A stretch of 64,000 bases of DNA from Tenacibaculum aiptasiae (lineage in GTDB: Bacteria; Bacteroidota; Bacteroidia; Flavobacteriales; Flavobacteriaceae): positions 272,545 through 336,544 of the forward strand of contig NZ_WAAU01000024.1 in the NCBI RefSeq assembly GCF_008806755.1, written 5' to 3'. Below are positions 16,753 to 25,667 of the stretch, piece by piece (the first letter of the stretch is position 1; each line of letters opens with the position of its first letter). The notes beneath the pieces were generated by a model that saw only the letters and a list, made by a program, of their open reading frames with translations, had not been told where the DNA came from and searched no databases. A program made the position numbers and the translations under genes.

Positions 16753-17388
16753 ATGCTTGAAATTGACCATTACTCTAAACTAAATTTAAAATACAATCCC
16801 TTTTCTTATCTTAATGACCAAGAATTATTACAAGTTACTTTAGAAAGAATTAATCTAGAAAGATTAACCAAAAAAATAAAATCTAGTGATTCTTGTTTTG
16901 TTGAGTTTTATGGTAAAAAAGGAAGAGGTAAATCAACTCTTTTACAATCTCTTTACTCTAACTACTTACCTAATGCTACTTTTGTTAAATTAAAAAAGAA
17001 AAAACACCAATACGTTAACGCAGTACCAGGTATTTTAATTATAGATTCCTTTCAACTTCTTTCCATTCAAAACAAATTACAATTACTTAAGAATCAAAAT
17101 AAACTAATTATTAGTTCACATTACTCTCATAAAATTCCTTATTTTTCGAAAAGTAAATTATATGAAAAAGTAAATTTTAGTAAACTAGAAATTGATATCG
17201 AATTTTTAAAAAAAATTGTACAATACAGAATTGAATTAGCCTCTTTAGATTCTCAAAATAAATTGCCAAAAATTAAACATGAATATCTCGAAAGTTTGAT
17301 AAAAGATTATGGTAATAATATACGTGCTATTCAATTGTGTTTGTATAATTTTTTCTTGAATCCAAACAAAAAATTATATGAGTTATAA
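16753..17388 (+). CDS. Small P-loop ATPase
   Basis: 211 residues. A Walker A motif (GKKGRGKST near residue 54) and a Walker B-like GILIIDS near 95 are visible, followed by a short helical lid region. The second half lacks other recognisable domains. It looks like a minimal AAA/STAND-type ATPase. Its last 11 bp overlap the start of the arrestin-like membrane protein gene, so the two products are probably partners. I cannot name the family. Confidence 0.6.
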   Translation: MLEIDHYSKLNLKYNPFSYLNDQELLQVTLERINLERLTKKIKSSDSCFVEFYGKKGRGKSTLLQSLYSNYLPNATFVKLKKKKHQYVNAVPGILIIDSFQLLSIQNKLQLLKNQNKLIISSHYSHKIPYFSKSKLYEKVNFSKLEIDIEFLKKIVQYRIELASLDSQNKLPKIKHEYLESLIKDYGNNIRAIQLCLYNFFLNPNKKLYEL

Positions 17389-18412
17389 AAACTTTGTAGA
17401 TATAAAAGTATCATTTGACAAAGAACAGTTTCACGCAAATGAAAATATTAACGGAGACATTTTAGTTAGGAATAATAGTCCTATAGATTTAGAATTAGAA
17501 AACATACAAATTCAATTAGCTCTAAAACATCAAGGTAAAGGAGAAACTGATGAAATTATTATAGAAAATAATACTATTGATGAATTTAAAAGAATTACTA
17601 GAGGACAAACTATTTCCTTTAAATTCATGTTTAACCCTGCATACAATGTTTCTTTCAATGGACACAACGTAACTCAAAGTATTTTAATAAAAACTAAAGT
17701 TGATATTAAAAAAGAAAGTGAAAAACTCTTGAGAGATGAAAAATTGTCTGATTTCAAAATTGGTGGTTATTTAAAAGGACTTTTTAGTCCTGATTTCTAT
17801 AATGAAACTCCAGTTACTTTAATAAAAGGTAACACAAACTATCTATTTGAAAAAAGCAATGGAAATATTAAAGCCGGTATTAAAAGAGCACGTAATATTC
17901 TGTTAGTTGGATTAATTGCTTCTGTAATTCTTAGCATATTTTTTTACAGTAATATAGAAAAAATAGAGGTTATCTATACCTTTTTAGCTCTCTATGCCTT
18001 ACTCTTCATAGGGGTTTACTATTATAAAATTGGGCCTTCGCAAAAAGTTGGTTTAATAAATTACAGCTTAAATAGCTTAAATGAAAACTCTTACGAAGCA
18101 AATTTAAAGCTAGAAAAAAGATCTAATATCATAAAAGAAATTAACTGCCAATTAATCGGTAAAGAAAAAGTTACTTACAATAATGGTAGTAGTAGATCTA
18201 CAGCAACCCGAGTTTTCTTCAAAGGGACTAAACATAAAATTACACCAAGAAACGTTCTAACCTATCAATCTGAATTCCCTGAAAAATCACTACCAATCTC
18301 GATAAACAATAACGATTTTGAAATTATATGGTACTATAGCATTGAAGTATTAACAAAAAATAATATTCGCATTAAAGGAGAAGACTCTATCCTTATCAAT
18401 TATGCTCCTTAA
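17378..18412 (+). CDS. Arrestin-like membrane protein, unknown function
   Basis: 344 residues. The N-terminal part (about 1-160) reads as a beta-sandwich with the arrestin/Vps26-like pattern VSFDKEQFHANENINGDILV. Two membrane helices follow (about 173-192 and 197-217), then a second beta-rich domain to the end. There is no signal peptide, so both soluble parts would face the cytoplasm. It is translationally coupled to the upstream ATPase. I do not recognise a characterised homologue. Confidence 0.5.
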   Translation: MSYKNFVDIKVSFDKEQFHANENINGDILVRNNSPIDLELENIQIQLALKHQGKGETDEIIIENNTIDEFKRITRGQTISFKFMFNPAYNVSFNGHNVTQSILIKTKVDIKKESEKLLRDEKLSDFKIGGYLKGLFSPDFYNETPVTLIKGNTNYLFEKSNGNIKAGIKRARNILLVGLIASVILSIFFYSNIEKIEVIYTFLALYALLFIGVYYYKIGPSQKVGLINYSLNSLNENSYEANLKLEKRSNIIKEINCQLIGKEKVTYNNGSSRSTATRVFFKGTKHKITPRNVLTYQSEFPEKSLPISINNNDFEIIWYYSIEVLTKNNIRIKGEDSILINYAP

Positions 18413-18428
18413 GAATAATTGAGGAAAT

Positions 18429-18471
18429 TTGTTAGTTTAATTTAATTTGCGTAATTTTGACGCAAATTAAA
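18429..18471 (+). promoter_or_regulatory. nadV promoter with perfect NrtR-type operator
   Basis: TTG (18429-18431), 20-bp spacer and TAATTTTG (18452-18459) form a consensus Bacteroidota promoter. A perfect 12-bp inverted repeat with a 7-bp spacer, TTTAATTTGCGT (18441-18452) and ACGCAAATTAAA (18460-18471), brackets the -7 element, so a bound repressor would block it. The inner part matches the box before the prs-like gene. Confidence 0.75.
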
Positions 18472-18480
18472 TTATTTACT

Positions 18481-19956
18481 ATGAATCCATTATTATATAC
18501 AGACGGTTATAAAGTAGATCACAGAAGGCAATATCCTAATCAAACAACACTAGTATATTCAAACTGGACACCTCGAAAAAGTAGAATCAATGGAATTGAA
18601 AAAGTAGTTTTCTTTGGACTACAATACTTCATCAAAAAATATATTCTTCAAGACTTTCAAACAAATTTTTTCAATAAGCCTAAAGAAGAAGTTTGTAAAC
18701 AATATAGCAGACGCATCAATAACTATTTAGGAGAAAACCAAGTAGGTATTAAACATATTGAAAACCTGCACGATTTAGGCTACATCCCAATGGTTATAAA
18801 AGCATTACCTGAAGGTACAGAAGTACCAATAAGAGTACCAATGTTTACCATGTACAATACTTTACCAGACTTTTTTTGGCTAACCAATTATTTTGAAACA
18901 CTTTTATCTACTACAGTCTGGTTACCATGCAACTCTGCAACAATTGCCAAACAATACAGAAAAATTTTAGATCAATATGCACTGGAAACTTCTTCAACTC
19001 CTGAATTTGTAGACTGGCAAGGTCATGATTTTTCTATGAGAGGTATGGCTGGGTTAGAAGCTGCTGAATTAAGTGCAGCTGGTCATTTACTTAGTTTTAC
19101 TGGAACCGATACCATTCCTGCTATAGACTTCTTAGAAACTTATTACAATGCTAATGCTGACGAAGAATTAATTGGAGGTACCGTTGCTGCTACAGAACAC
19201 TCTGTAATGTGTATGGGAACAAATGATGGAGAACAAGAAACCTTTAAACGATTAATTACTGATGTATATCCAAATGGAATTGTTTCAATAGTTTCTGACA
19301 CTTGGGACCTATGGAAAGTTCTTACTGAATATTTACCAAACTTAAAAGAAGAGGTACTTGCTCGTGATGGAAAAGTAGTTATAAGACCAGATAGTGGAAA
19401 TCCTGTTGATATTATCTGTGGAAATCCGAATGGAAAAACTAAAAAAGAACAAAAAGGCGTGATAGAACTACTTTGGGAAACTTTTGGTGGTATAACTAAC
19501 GAAAAAGGATATAAAGAGTTAGACAGCCATATTGGAGCTATTTACGGTGACAGTATAACTATTGAAAGAGCTACACAAATTTGTGAACGTTTAAAACAAA
19601 AAGGCTTTGCTTCTACCAACGTAGTATTAGGAATTGGTTCTTTTACATACCAATACAATACTAGAGATACTTTTGGATTTGCAATGAAAGCTACTTACGG
19701 GGAAGTTGACGGAATAGGTAGAGAAATTTTTAAAGACCCAATTACTGATGATGGTACTAAAAAATCTGCCAAAGGTTTATTAAAAATAACTTTAGAAGAC
19801 GGAGAATACAAATTATATGATCAAGTAACTTGGGAAGAAGAACAACAAGGAGAATTAAGGGAAGTTTTTAGAGATGGAGAATTAATTATTGATGAAAAGT
19901 TAAGTAACATTAGAGAAAGAGTACAAAACTTCACAAATGAATTAGCAACTATATAA
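18481..19956 (+). CDS. nadV: Nicotinamide phosphoribosyltransferase (NAMPT/NadV)
   Basis: 491 residues from ATG 18481; an in-frame TTG at 18457 lies within the promoter. The chain matches NAMPT throughout: an N-terminal DGYKVDHRRQYP, a DWQGHDFSMRGM segment, GTDTIPAI, a catalytic His in TEHSVM, a phosphate-binding IRPDSG and a C-terminal GIGSFTYQYNTRDTFGFAMKAT. It turns nicotinamide plus PRPP into NMN, recycling nicotinamide set free by NAD-consuming enzymes. The operator before it, the upstream NrtR gene and the prs-like gene together form a nicotinamide salvage circuit. Confidence 0.96.
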   Translation: MNPLLYTDGYKVDHRRQYPNQTTLVYSNWTPRKSRINGIEKVVFFGLQYFIKKYILQDFQTNFFNKPKEEVCKQYSRRINNYLGENQVGIKHIENLHDLGYIPMVIKALPEGTEVPIRVPMFTMYNTLPDFFWLTNYFETLLSTTVWLPCNSATIAKQYRKILDQYALETSSTPEFVDWQGHDFSMRGMAGLEAAELSAAGHLLSFTGTDTIPAIDFLETYYNANADEELIGGTVAATEHSVMCMGTNDGEQETFKRLITDVYPNGIVSIVSDTWDLWKVLTEYLPNLKEEVLARDGKVVIRPDSGNPVDIICGNPNGKTKKEQKGVIELLWETFGGITNEKGYKELDSHIGAIYGDSITIERATQICERLKQKGFASTNVVLGIGSFTYQYNTRDTFGFAMKATYGEVDGIGREIFKDPITDDGTKKSAKGLLKITLEDGEYKLYDQVTWEEEQQGELREVFRDGELIIDEKLSNIRERVQNFTNELATI

Positions 19957-19960
19957 CATT

Positions 19961-19992
19961 AAAAAAGGTTGGAAAATATTCCAACCTTTTTT
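19961..19992. terminator. Bidirectional terminator between nadV and the TPR kinase remnant
   Basis: Arms AAAAAAGGTTGGAA (19961-19974) and TTCCAACCTTTTTT (19979-19992), 4-nt loop, with A- and T-tracts on each side, serving two convergent genes. Confidence 0.9.
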
Positions 19993-20002
19993 TATACATT
20001 AT

Positions 20003-20971
20003 TCACTCAATTTTATGAGAAAAATTTTTAATTTCTTTTTCTATATTTTCAAGCTCCCTTATATAAAATGAATATTTATTCAACTCTTTAGTTTCAACAT
20101 GTACATGCATTGAACTTAAACTTTCTCGAGCTTTAAATAATTTGTTTGATAGAGTATTATGAAGCTCATGAGATAACTTAGTTTTTTCATCATTAGCTAA
20201 AACTATATTATTCTTTTTCCTTTGTTGGATAACCAAACATATAATTCCAACTATTAATATAAATAAACTTAAGAACCCAAGTTTTAAACTAATATTTTCT
20301 TGACTTGAAACTTCATTTTGAAGATTTATTTTTTCAGTTTTTAAAAGAGAAATTTCTTTATCTTTTTTAGTACTTAAATGGTTATATCTATCTGCTTTAT
20401 TGGTAATTTCAGCTTTTTCTTCTACCAACTCATCCTTTAAATTGATATATTTTTTTAAATACTCTTTAGATCCTTTATTTGAGTTTAAATTTAAAACCTT
20501 TTCTATAATTTTAAACTTAACACTCTTATCCTCTAAATCAACAGCATAATCAAAGGCTTTCTTTGCATGTTTATCAGCTAAACTATAATTATTTGTTTTC
20601 TGATAATAATCACTGATATTTAGATGTATAAAACTTAACCCTCTAGCATTATTCAACTTTTCTCTAACCCTTAAAACTTCTTCATACTTTTTTAAAAGTC
20701 CTTTTGTTTTCCCTAAAGCTAAACTACTTACAGCATATCCTTCTAAAAAATTGGCATACTCCTCAGTGTAAATATTTTTAAGTTCAGGTATTTTTAAAGC
20801 AATACTAAAATCTTTAATAGCTCTTTCATGCTTACCTTCTTTCTGAGCTGAAAGTCCTTGGCTTAAAAGTTGTTCTAAAACCCAGGGGTTGGAATCAGTT
20901 TTATTTTTATCTTGACTAAAAGTAACATTAAAAACTAATAGTAATGAAAGTAAAATATATCGCATTTTCAT
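20003..20971 (-). CDS. TPR sensor histidine kinase lacking its ATPase domain
   Basis: 322 residues. A signal peptide is followed by TPR-like helices (about 30-190), a coiled region, one membrane helix (about 228-246) and a HisKA_3-type dimerisation helix with the H-box LSHELHNTLSNKLF near residue 268. The chain stops about 50 residues later. The HATPase domain that should follow is absent, and the gene ends 10 bp from the nadV terminator, leaving no room for it. It is either a truncated kinase or a regulator that dimerises with other TPR kinases. It lies downstream of ygiQ on the same strand. Confidence 0.75.
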   Translation of the reverse strand: MKMRYILLSLLLVFNVTFSQDKNKTDSNPWVLEQLLSQGLSAQKEGKHERAIKDFSIALKIPELKNIYTEEYANFLEGYAVSSLALGKTKGLLKKYEEVLRVREKLNNARGLSFIHLNISDYYQKTNNYSLADKHAKKAFDYAVDLEDKSVKFKIIEKVLNLNSNKGSKEYLKKYINLKDELVEEKAEITNKADRYNHLSTKKDKEISLLKTEKINLQNEVSSQENISLKLGFLSLFILIVGIICLVIQQRKKNNIVLANDEKTKLSHELHNTLSNKLFKARESLSSMHVHVETKELNKYSFYIRELENIEKEIKNFSHKIE

Positions 20972-21033
20972 AACAAATTTGCTCTAAATATAGTTGTTTA
21001 AAGCTTGTTATAAAAATCTATAATATCAATAAT

Positions 21034-23007
21034 TTACCTTCTTTTCTTTTTAAAGCCTTTACCTTTATTTCCTCTTGATTTATTCCTAGAATTTCTAGAT
21101 TTAGGATTAAAAGTTGTAACAGCATCATCAAAGGTATTTCTAGTTTTACCAGCTTTATTTTTTCTCCAAGAAGTATCCTCTGGTAATAATTTTTTTAATA
21201 AATCATTACGTCCAACCTTCGTTAAAGTATCTTTAATCCACTTACGATTTTCTTTTTTATACCAAAAGAAAAACTTGTGTTGATCTTCTTTCTCCTTTTT
21301 TGTTTTAGGAGTTTTTACTTCTTTTAAAGTATATGGATGATATCCGCTATAATAAATTACCGTCGCAACTGTCATAGGAGTTGGAGTAAACCCTTGAACT
21401 TGCTCTAACTGAAATCCCATATCTTTGGTTTCTGCAGCTAAATTTGCCATATCTTCAGCTTCACATGCAGGGTGACTAGATATGAAATAAGGTATTAGTT
21501 GAAGTTTTAATCGCTTCTTTATGTTAATACGATCGAACCTATTTTTAAATAAATGAAAATATTTAAATGATGGTTTACGCATTAATTTTAAAACAGGATC
21601 GGAAGTATGTTCAGGAGCTACTTTTAAACGTCCGGAAACATGATTCGTCATTACCTCTTCCGTATAAGCATCTAACTCTTTCGGATCTGCATTTTTATTA
21701 AACTCAGGCACTAACATATCATGTCGAATACCACTTCCTATAAATGATTTTTTTACTTTTGGATGCGCATCTACCGCCTGATATAATTTTGTTAATGGTT
21801 TATGTGAAGTATCTAAATTACTACATATAACCGGCGAAATACAAGAAGGTGCCACACACTTGTCGCAAATAGACTGTACTTTACCCTTCATTTTATACAT
21901 GTTTGCAGAAGGTCCACCAATATCAGATAGATAACCTTTAAAATCATCCATCTTAGTAACTGCATCTACTTCTTTTAATACAGATTCTTGACTTCTACTT
22001 GCTATAAACTTTCCTTGATGTGCAGAGATCGTACAAAAACTACATCCCCCAAAACATCCTCGGTGAATGTTTATAGAAAACTTAATCATTTCAAACGCAG
22101 GAATAGGTCCACGTTTATTATACTTTGGATGTGGTAAACGAGTAAATGGCAAATCGAAAGAAGCATCTATTTCTTCTTCAGTCATTGTTGGAAATGGCGG
22201 ATTAATCATCAGCTTTTTATCTCCAACTTGTTGAAAAATACGACGTGCATATAATTTATTAGACTCCTGCTCTATTACTTTAAAGTTAGAAGCATATGCC
22301 TTTTTATCTTTCAAACAAAGTTCATGAGAATTTATTTCTACATCTTTCCAATTCTTGTTTTTTGGTATTTTCTCTCCTTCTTCAATAAGAACTGCTGTTT
22401 GTTTAATAGTTCTTAAACTAGAAAACGGTACTCCTTTTTGTAATAGCTCTACTATTTCACGCAAAGGCTGCTCCCCCATTCCATACACCAACATATCTGC
22501 CTTAGAAGTTTCTAAAATAGTTGGTAATAATTTATCAGACCAGTAGTCATAATGAGTTACACGACGTAACGAAGCTTCTATACCTCCAATCAATACAGGT
22601 ACATCAGGAAACTTTTCTTTTAAAATTTTAGAATATACTGAGGTAGCATAATCAGGTCTAAAACCTTTATCTCCATTTGGAGTATACGCATCTTTATCTC
22701 TTCTACGTTTACTAGCGGTATAATTACTAACCATTGGATCCATACATCCTCCAGTAACCGCGAAAAATAATCTAGGAACTCCTAGTTTTTCAAAATCTTG
22801 TAAATTATCGTGTACACTAGGTTGTGGTACAATTGCTACCTTTAACCCGTAACTCTCTAATATACGTCCAATTACTGCAGGACCAAATGATGGATGATCT
22901 ACATATGCATCTCCACTAAAAAGAATTACATCTAATTCTTCCCATCCTCTTAACTTAACCTCCTTATTTGTAGTAGGTAACCAATCTGAAACTCGTCTAA
23001 TTCTCAT
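21034..23007 (-). CDS. YgiQ family radical SAM protein
   Basis: 657 residues. The N-terminal YgiQ domain includes the typical VILFSGDAYVDHPSFG stretch and reads as cobalamin-binding-like. The radical SAM core has HRGCFGGCSFC, giving the CX3CX2C iron-sulphur triad. A basic, low-complexity Lys/Arg/Asn tail closes the protein, suggesting nucleic-acid or ribosome contact. The reaction of YgiQ is unknown. A TACCTTTG -7 element lies on the minus strand at 23015-23022, only a few bases before the start. Confidence 0.93.
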   Translation of the reverse strand: MRIRRVSDWLPTTNKEVKLRGWEELDVILFSGDAYVDHPSFGPAVIGRILESYGLKVAIVPQPSVHDNLQDFEKLGVPRLFFAVTGGCMDPMVSNYTASKRRRDKDAYTPNGDKGFRPDYATSVYSKILKEKFPDVPVLIGGIEASLRRVTHYDYWSDKLLPTILETSKADMLVYGMGEQPLREIVELLQKGVPFSSLRTIKQTAVLIEEGEKIPKNKNWKDVEINSHELCLKDKKAYASNFKVIEQESNKLYARRIFQQVGDKKLMINPPFPTMTEEEIDASFDLPFTRLPHPKYNKRGPIPAFEMIKFSINIHRGCFGGCSFCTISAHQGKFIASRSQESVLKEVDAVTKMDDFKGYLSDIGGPSANMYKMKGKVQSICDKCVAPSCISPVICSNLDTSHKPLTKLYQAVDAHPKVKKSFIGSGIRHDMLVPEFNKNADPKELDAYTEEVMTNHVSGRLKVAPEHTSDPVLKLMRKPSFKYFHLFKNRFDRINIKKRLKLQLIPYFISSHPACEAEDMANLAAETKDMGFQLEQVQGFTPTPMTVATVIYYSGYHPYTLKEVKTPKTKKEKEDQHKFFFWYKKENRKWIKDTLTKVGRNDLLKKLLPEDTSWRKNKAGKTRNTFDDAVTTFNPKSRNSRNKSRGNKGKGFKKKRR

Positions 23008-23129
23008 GCCGTTGCAAAGGTACGATGTTTTAATCGATATTACATATCATAAAAAGATGTTAAATAAGTAACAAAAACTGTAACATAACGTCTTTTGTAG
23101 ATACTTATCAACTATAACAAAATACAATC

Positions 23130-24989
23130 ATGAAAAAAATCATATTAGGAATAGCTTCGTTAGCACTGTTAGCTAGCTGTTCGTCAACAAAAAAGCTTGC
23201 AGAAAGTAAGCCTTTAATAGAAACTACAATTGACATTACCAATGTAGTAGATGATAGAGTTAAAGTAGAAATAAATCCACAAAAAATAAAAGAATCAACC
23301 GTTGTATATCAAATTCCAGCTATAGTTCCTGGAACGTATGCCATGAGTAACTATGGACAATTTGCTACAAATTTCAAGGCATTTGATTATGATGGAAATG
23401 AATTAACGGTAAAACAATTAGATCAAAATTCATGGCAAATTGATAATGCTACCAAAATGGATAAGCTATCTTATTGGGTAGATGACACTTTCGATTCTGA
23501 ATTAAAGCATGGAATTTACGTAATGGCTGGAACTAATATTGAAAAAGATAAAAACTTTTTCATAAACCTTCCTGGTTTTGTTGGATATTTCAAAGGGAAA
23601 AAAGAAACTCCTTACCAAATTACTGTTGTACATCCATCAAACTTATATGAAACTTCTTCTTTAATTAATAAAAACACTACTAAAGAAGATAATACTAAGG
23701 ATGTTTTTGTTGCTTCTAGATATGATGAAATATCAGACAACCCAATTATGTATGCTCCGTTAAACTCAATTAGTTTTAATGTAGATGGTATTGACGTTAC
23801 TTTAGCTGTTTATTCTCCTAACAATGTGCATTCCGCAAAAGATATGGAAGCAGATTTAAAGAAAATGGTGCAAGCACAAAGTAACTTTTTAAAAGGGTTT
23901 AAAACAACTAAAGAATATAATATTTTATTATACTTATTTGACCCTAAAGTTTATAACTGGAGTAGTTTTGGAGCTTTAGAACACCTTTCTTCAACTACTG
24001 TTGTATACCCTGAAACTTACTCTAAAGAACAATTAGCAGATGGTATGATTAATGGAACTATTTCTCATGAATTCTTCCATATTGTATCTCCATTATCTGT
24101 ACACTCAGAAGAAATTCATAATTTCAACTTTAACGAGCCTAATATGTCTAAACACTTATGGATGTATGAAGGTATTACAGAATACTTTGCAAATTTATTC
24201 CAAGTAAATCAAGGATTAATTACACCACAAGAGTTTATTTCTAAAATGCAAGGTAAAATTGCTACTTCTAAGCGTTTTAAAGATGATATGTCTTTTACTA
24301 AAATGAGTAAAAATATTTTAGATAAAGAATATGCTGCGAACTACTCTAATGTATACATGAAAGGAGCATTAATTGGAATGTGTTTAGATATTATTTTACG
24401 TGAAGAAACTGATGGTAAATATGGTTTACGTGACTTAATGAGAGATTTATCTAACAAATACGGACAACACAAACCTTTTAAAGATGATGAAATTATTGCT
24501 GAGATTGTAAAAATGACAAATCCAAAAGTTGGTGCATTCTTTGCAAATCACGTAGAAGGAGCTACTCCTATCGATTATACTAAATATTTAGATAAAGTAG
24601 GTGTAAAAGAAGCTACAAAAACTATGAACTCTGCGTACTTTATTGATGCTAAAGGACAACCTTTTATTTCAGTAAATAAGGACAAAAAAATATTTTTCAC
24701 TCCAAGAACTAACTCTGCATTAACTGCTTTAGGAGTAAAAGCAGGAGATATATTAGAAGCTGTAAACGGAGAAAAAGTATCATTAGCAAATATTCGCCCA
24801 GTAATAGGACAAACAATGCAATGGAAAGCTGGAGATAAAATAGCTTTAGAAGTTTCTAGAGATGGTAAAATAGTGAAATTAGAAGGAGACTTTGTACAGC
24901 CAACTTACGAAAGTTCTAGCTTAGTGTTAGAAGAGTTACCAGCAAACAATGCTAAAGTAACTTTAAGAAATGCTTGGTTAAAAAACTAA
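23130..24989 (+). CDS. M61 family metallopeptidase with PDZ domain, lipoprotein
   Basis: 619 residues. A lipoprotein signal (lipobox Cys near residue 17, then SSTKK) is followed by a beta-rich N-terminal domain. The zinc-binding HEFFH lies near residue 313 with the third ligand Glu in WMYEGITEYFA near 350. A PDZ domain lies near residues 500-590. This is the glycyl-aminopeptidase (M61) layout, a periplasmic or surface enzyme. The expected downstream Glu and Tyr around the active site are present. Confidence 0.92.
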   Translation: MKKIILGIASLALLASCSSTKKLAESKPLIETTIDITNVVDDRVKVEINPQKIKESTVVYQIPAIVPGTYAMSNYGQFATNFKAFDYDGNELTVKQLDQNSWQIDNATKMDKLSYWVDDTFDSELKHGIYVMAGTNIEKDKNFFINLPGFVGYFKGKKETPYQITVVHPSNLYETSSLINKNTTKEDNTKDVFVASRYDEISDNPIMYAPLNSISFNVDGIDVTLAVYSPNNVHSAKDMEADLKKMVQAQSNFLKGFKTTKEYNILLYLFDPKVYNWSSFGALEHLSSTTVVYPETYSKEQLADGMINGTISHEFFHIVSPLSVHSEEIHNFNFNEPNMSKHLWMYEGITEYFANLFQVNQGLITPQEFISKMQGKIATSKRFKDDMSFTKMSKNILDKEYAANYSNVYMKGALIGMCLDIILREETDGKYGLRDLMRDLSNKYGQHKPFKDDEIIAEIVKMTNPKVGAFFANHVEGATPIDYTKYLDKVGVKEATKTMNSAYFIDAKGQPFISVNKDKKIFFTPRTNSALTALGVKAGDILEAVNGEKVSLANIRPVIGQTMQWKAGDKIALEVSRDGKIVKLEGDFVQPTYESSSLVLEELPANNAKVTLRNAWLKN

Positions 24990-25010
24990 TAACCAAACAA
25001 CTTACAAACT

Positions 25011-25036
25011 AAAAGCTGCCAATTGGCAGCTTTTTT
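25011..25036 (+). terminator. Terminator of the M61 peptidase gene
   Basis: Perfect 10-bp arms AAAAGCTGCC (25011-25020) and GGCAGCTTTT (25025-25034) with AATT loop and a 7-T run (25031-25037). The TTG of the next promoter starts inside the loop. Confidence 0.9.
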
Positions 25037-25052
25037 TATTTTTCTATATTTG
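25023..25052 (+). promoter_or_regulatory. Promoter of the DUF2846-like gene, embedded in a terminator
   Basis: TTG (25023-25025), 19-bp spacer, TATATTTG (25045-25052). The -33 triplet is part of the loop and stem of the preceding terminator. Confidence 0.65.
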
Positions 25053-25073
25053 AAAAAACCAACCTACATAACC

Positions 25074-25634
25074 ATGAAAAAAAACATATTGCTTTTAATT
25101 GCATTAATTACTTCCCTTTACTCTTACTCTCAAATAAAAAGTGATAAAATTACACCTCCTCAAGAAGGCAAATCTGTAATTTATTTCTTAAGAACAACCT
25201 CTTTAGGAGCTTTAATGAATATTAGATACTTTAACAATGGAGAATACTTAGGTCGATTCAAAGGTAGAAACTACATAAGATATGAATGTGATCCTGGTAA
25301 AACTTATTTTTGGATTAAAGCGGAAAATATTGATGTTTTAGAAGCAACTTTAGAACCTAATAAAATTTATTTGGTTGAAACCAATGCAGTAATGGGAGCA
25401 TTCTCTGCTGGTGCTAAATTTAAAATTGTAGATTTTAACAGTAAAAAACAGATAAAGAGAATAAACAAATTACTAGCAAAGAAAGATGCCAAAAAGTTTA
25501 GTGATGAAGAATTGAACAAGCAACGAGAAAAAATGGAAAAGACAATTCAAAAAAGTATGAAAAAAGTCCGTTCTAAAATGAAAAAAGGAAAATTTAAAAC
25601 TTTAACTGGCACAATGAATTATACAGCTGAGTAA
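25074..25634 (+). CDS. DUF2846-like secreted protein
   Basis: 186 residues from ATG 25074; an in-frame TTG start at 25023 would overlap the promoter. A signal peptide with a cut after Ser-Tyr-Ser-Gln is followed by a compact beta-rich domain like DUF2846 (VIYFLRTTSLGALMNIRYFNNGEYLG ... Y.ECDPGKTYFWIKAEN ... LEPNKIYLVET). A highly charged Lys/Glu helical tail closes the chain. The role is unknown. It stands alone with its own promoter and terminator. Confidence 0.75.
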   Translation: MKKNILLLIALITSLYSYSQIKSDKITPPQEGKSVIYFLRTTSLGALMNIRYFNNGEYLGRFKGRNYIRYECDPGKTYFWIKAENIDVLEATLEPNKIYLVETNAVMGAFSAGAKFKIVDFNSKKQIKRINKLLAKKDAKKFSDEELNKQREKMEKTIQKSMKKVRSKMKKGKFKTLTGTMNYTAE

Positions 25635-25665
25635 AAAAGGAGAGCTAATTGCTCTCCTTTTTTTT
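25633..25665. terminator. Bidirectional terminator between convergent genes
   Basis: Arms AAAAAAGGAGAGC (25633-25645) and GCTCTCCTTTTTT (25651-25663), 5-nt loop TAATT, continuing T-run. Confidence 0.9.
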
Positions 25666-25667
25666 AT

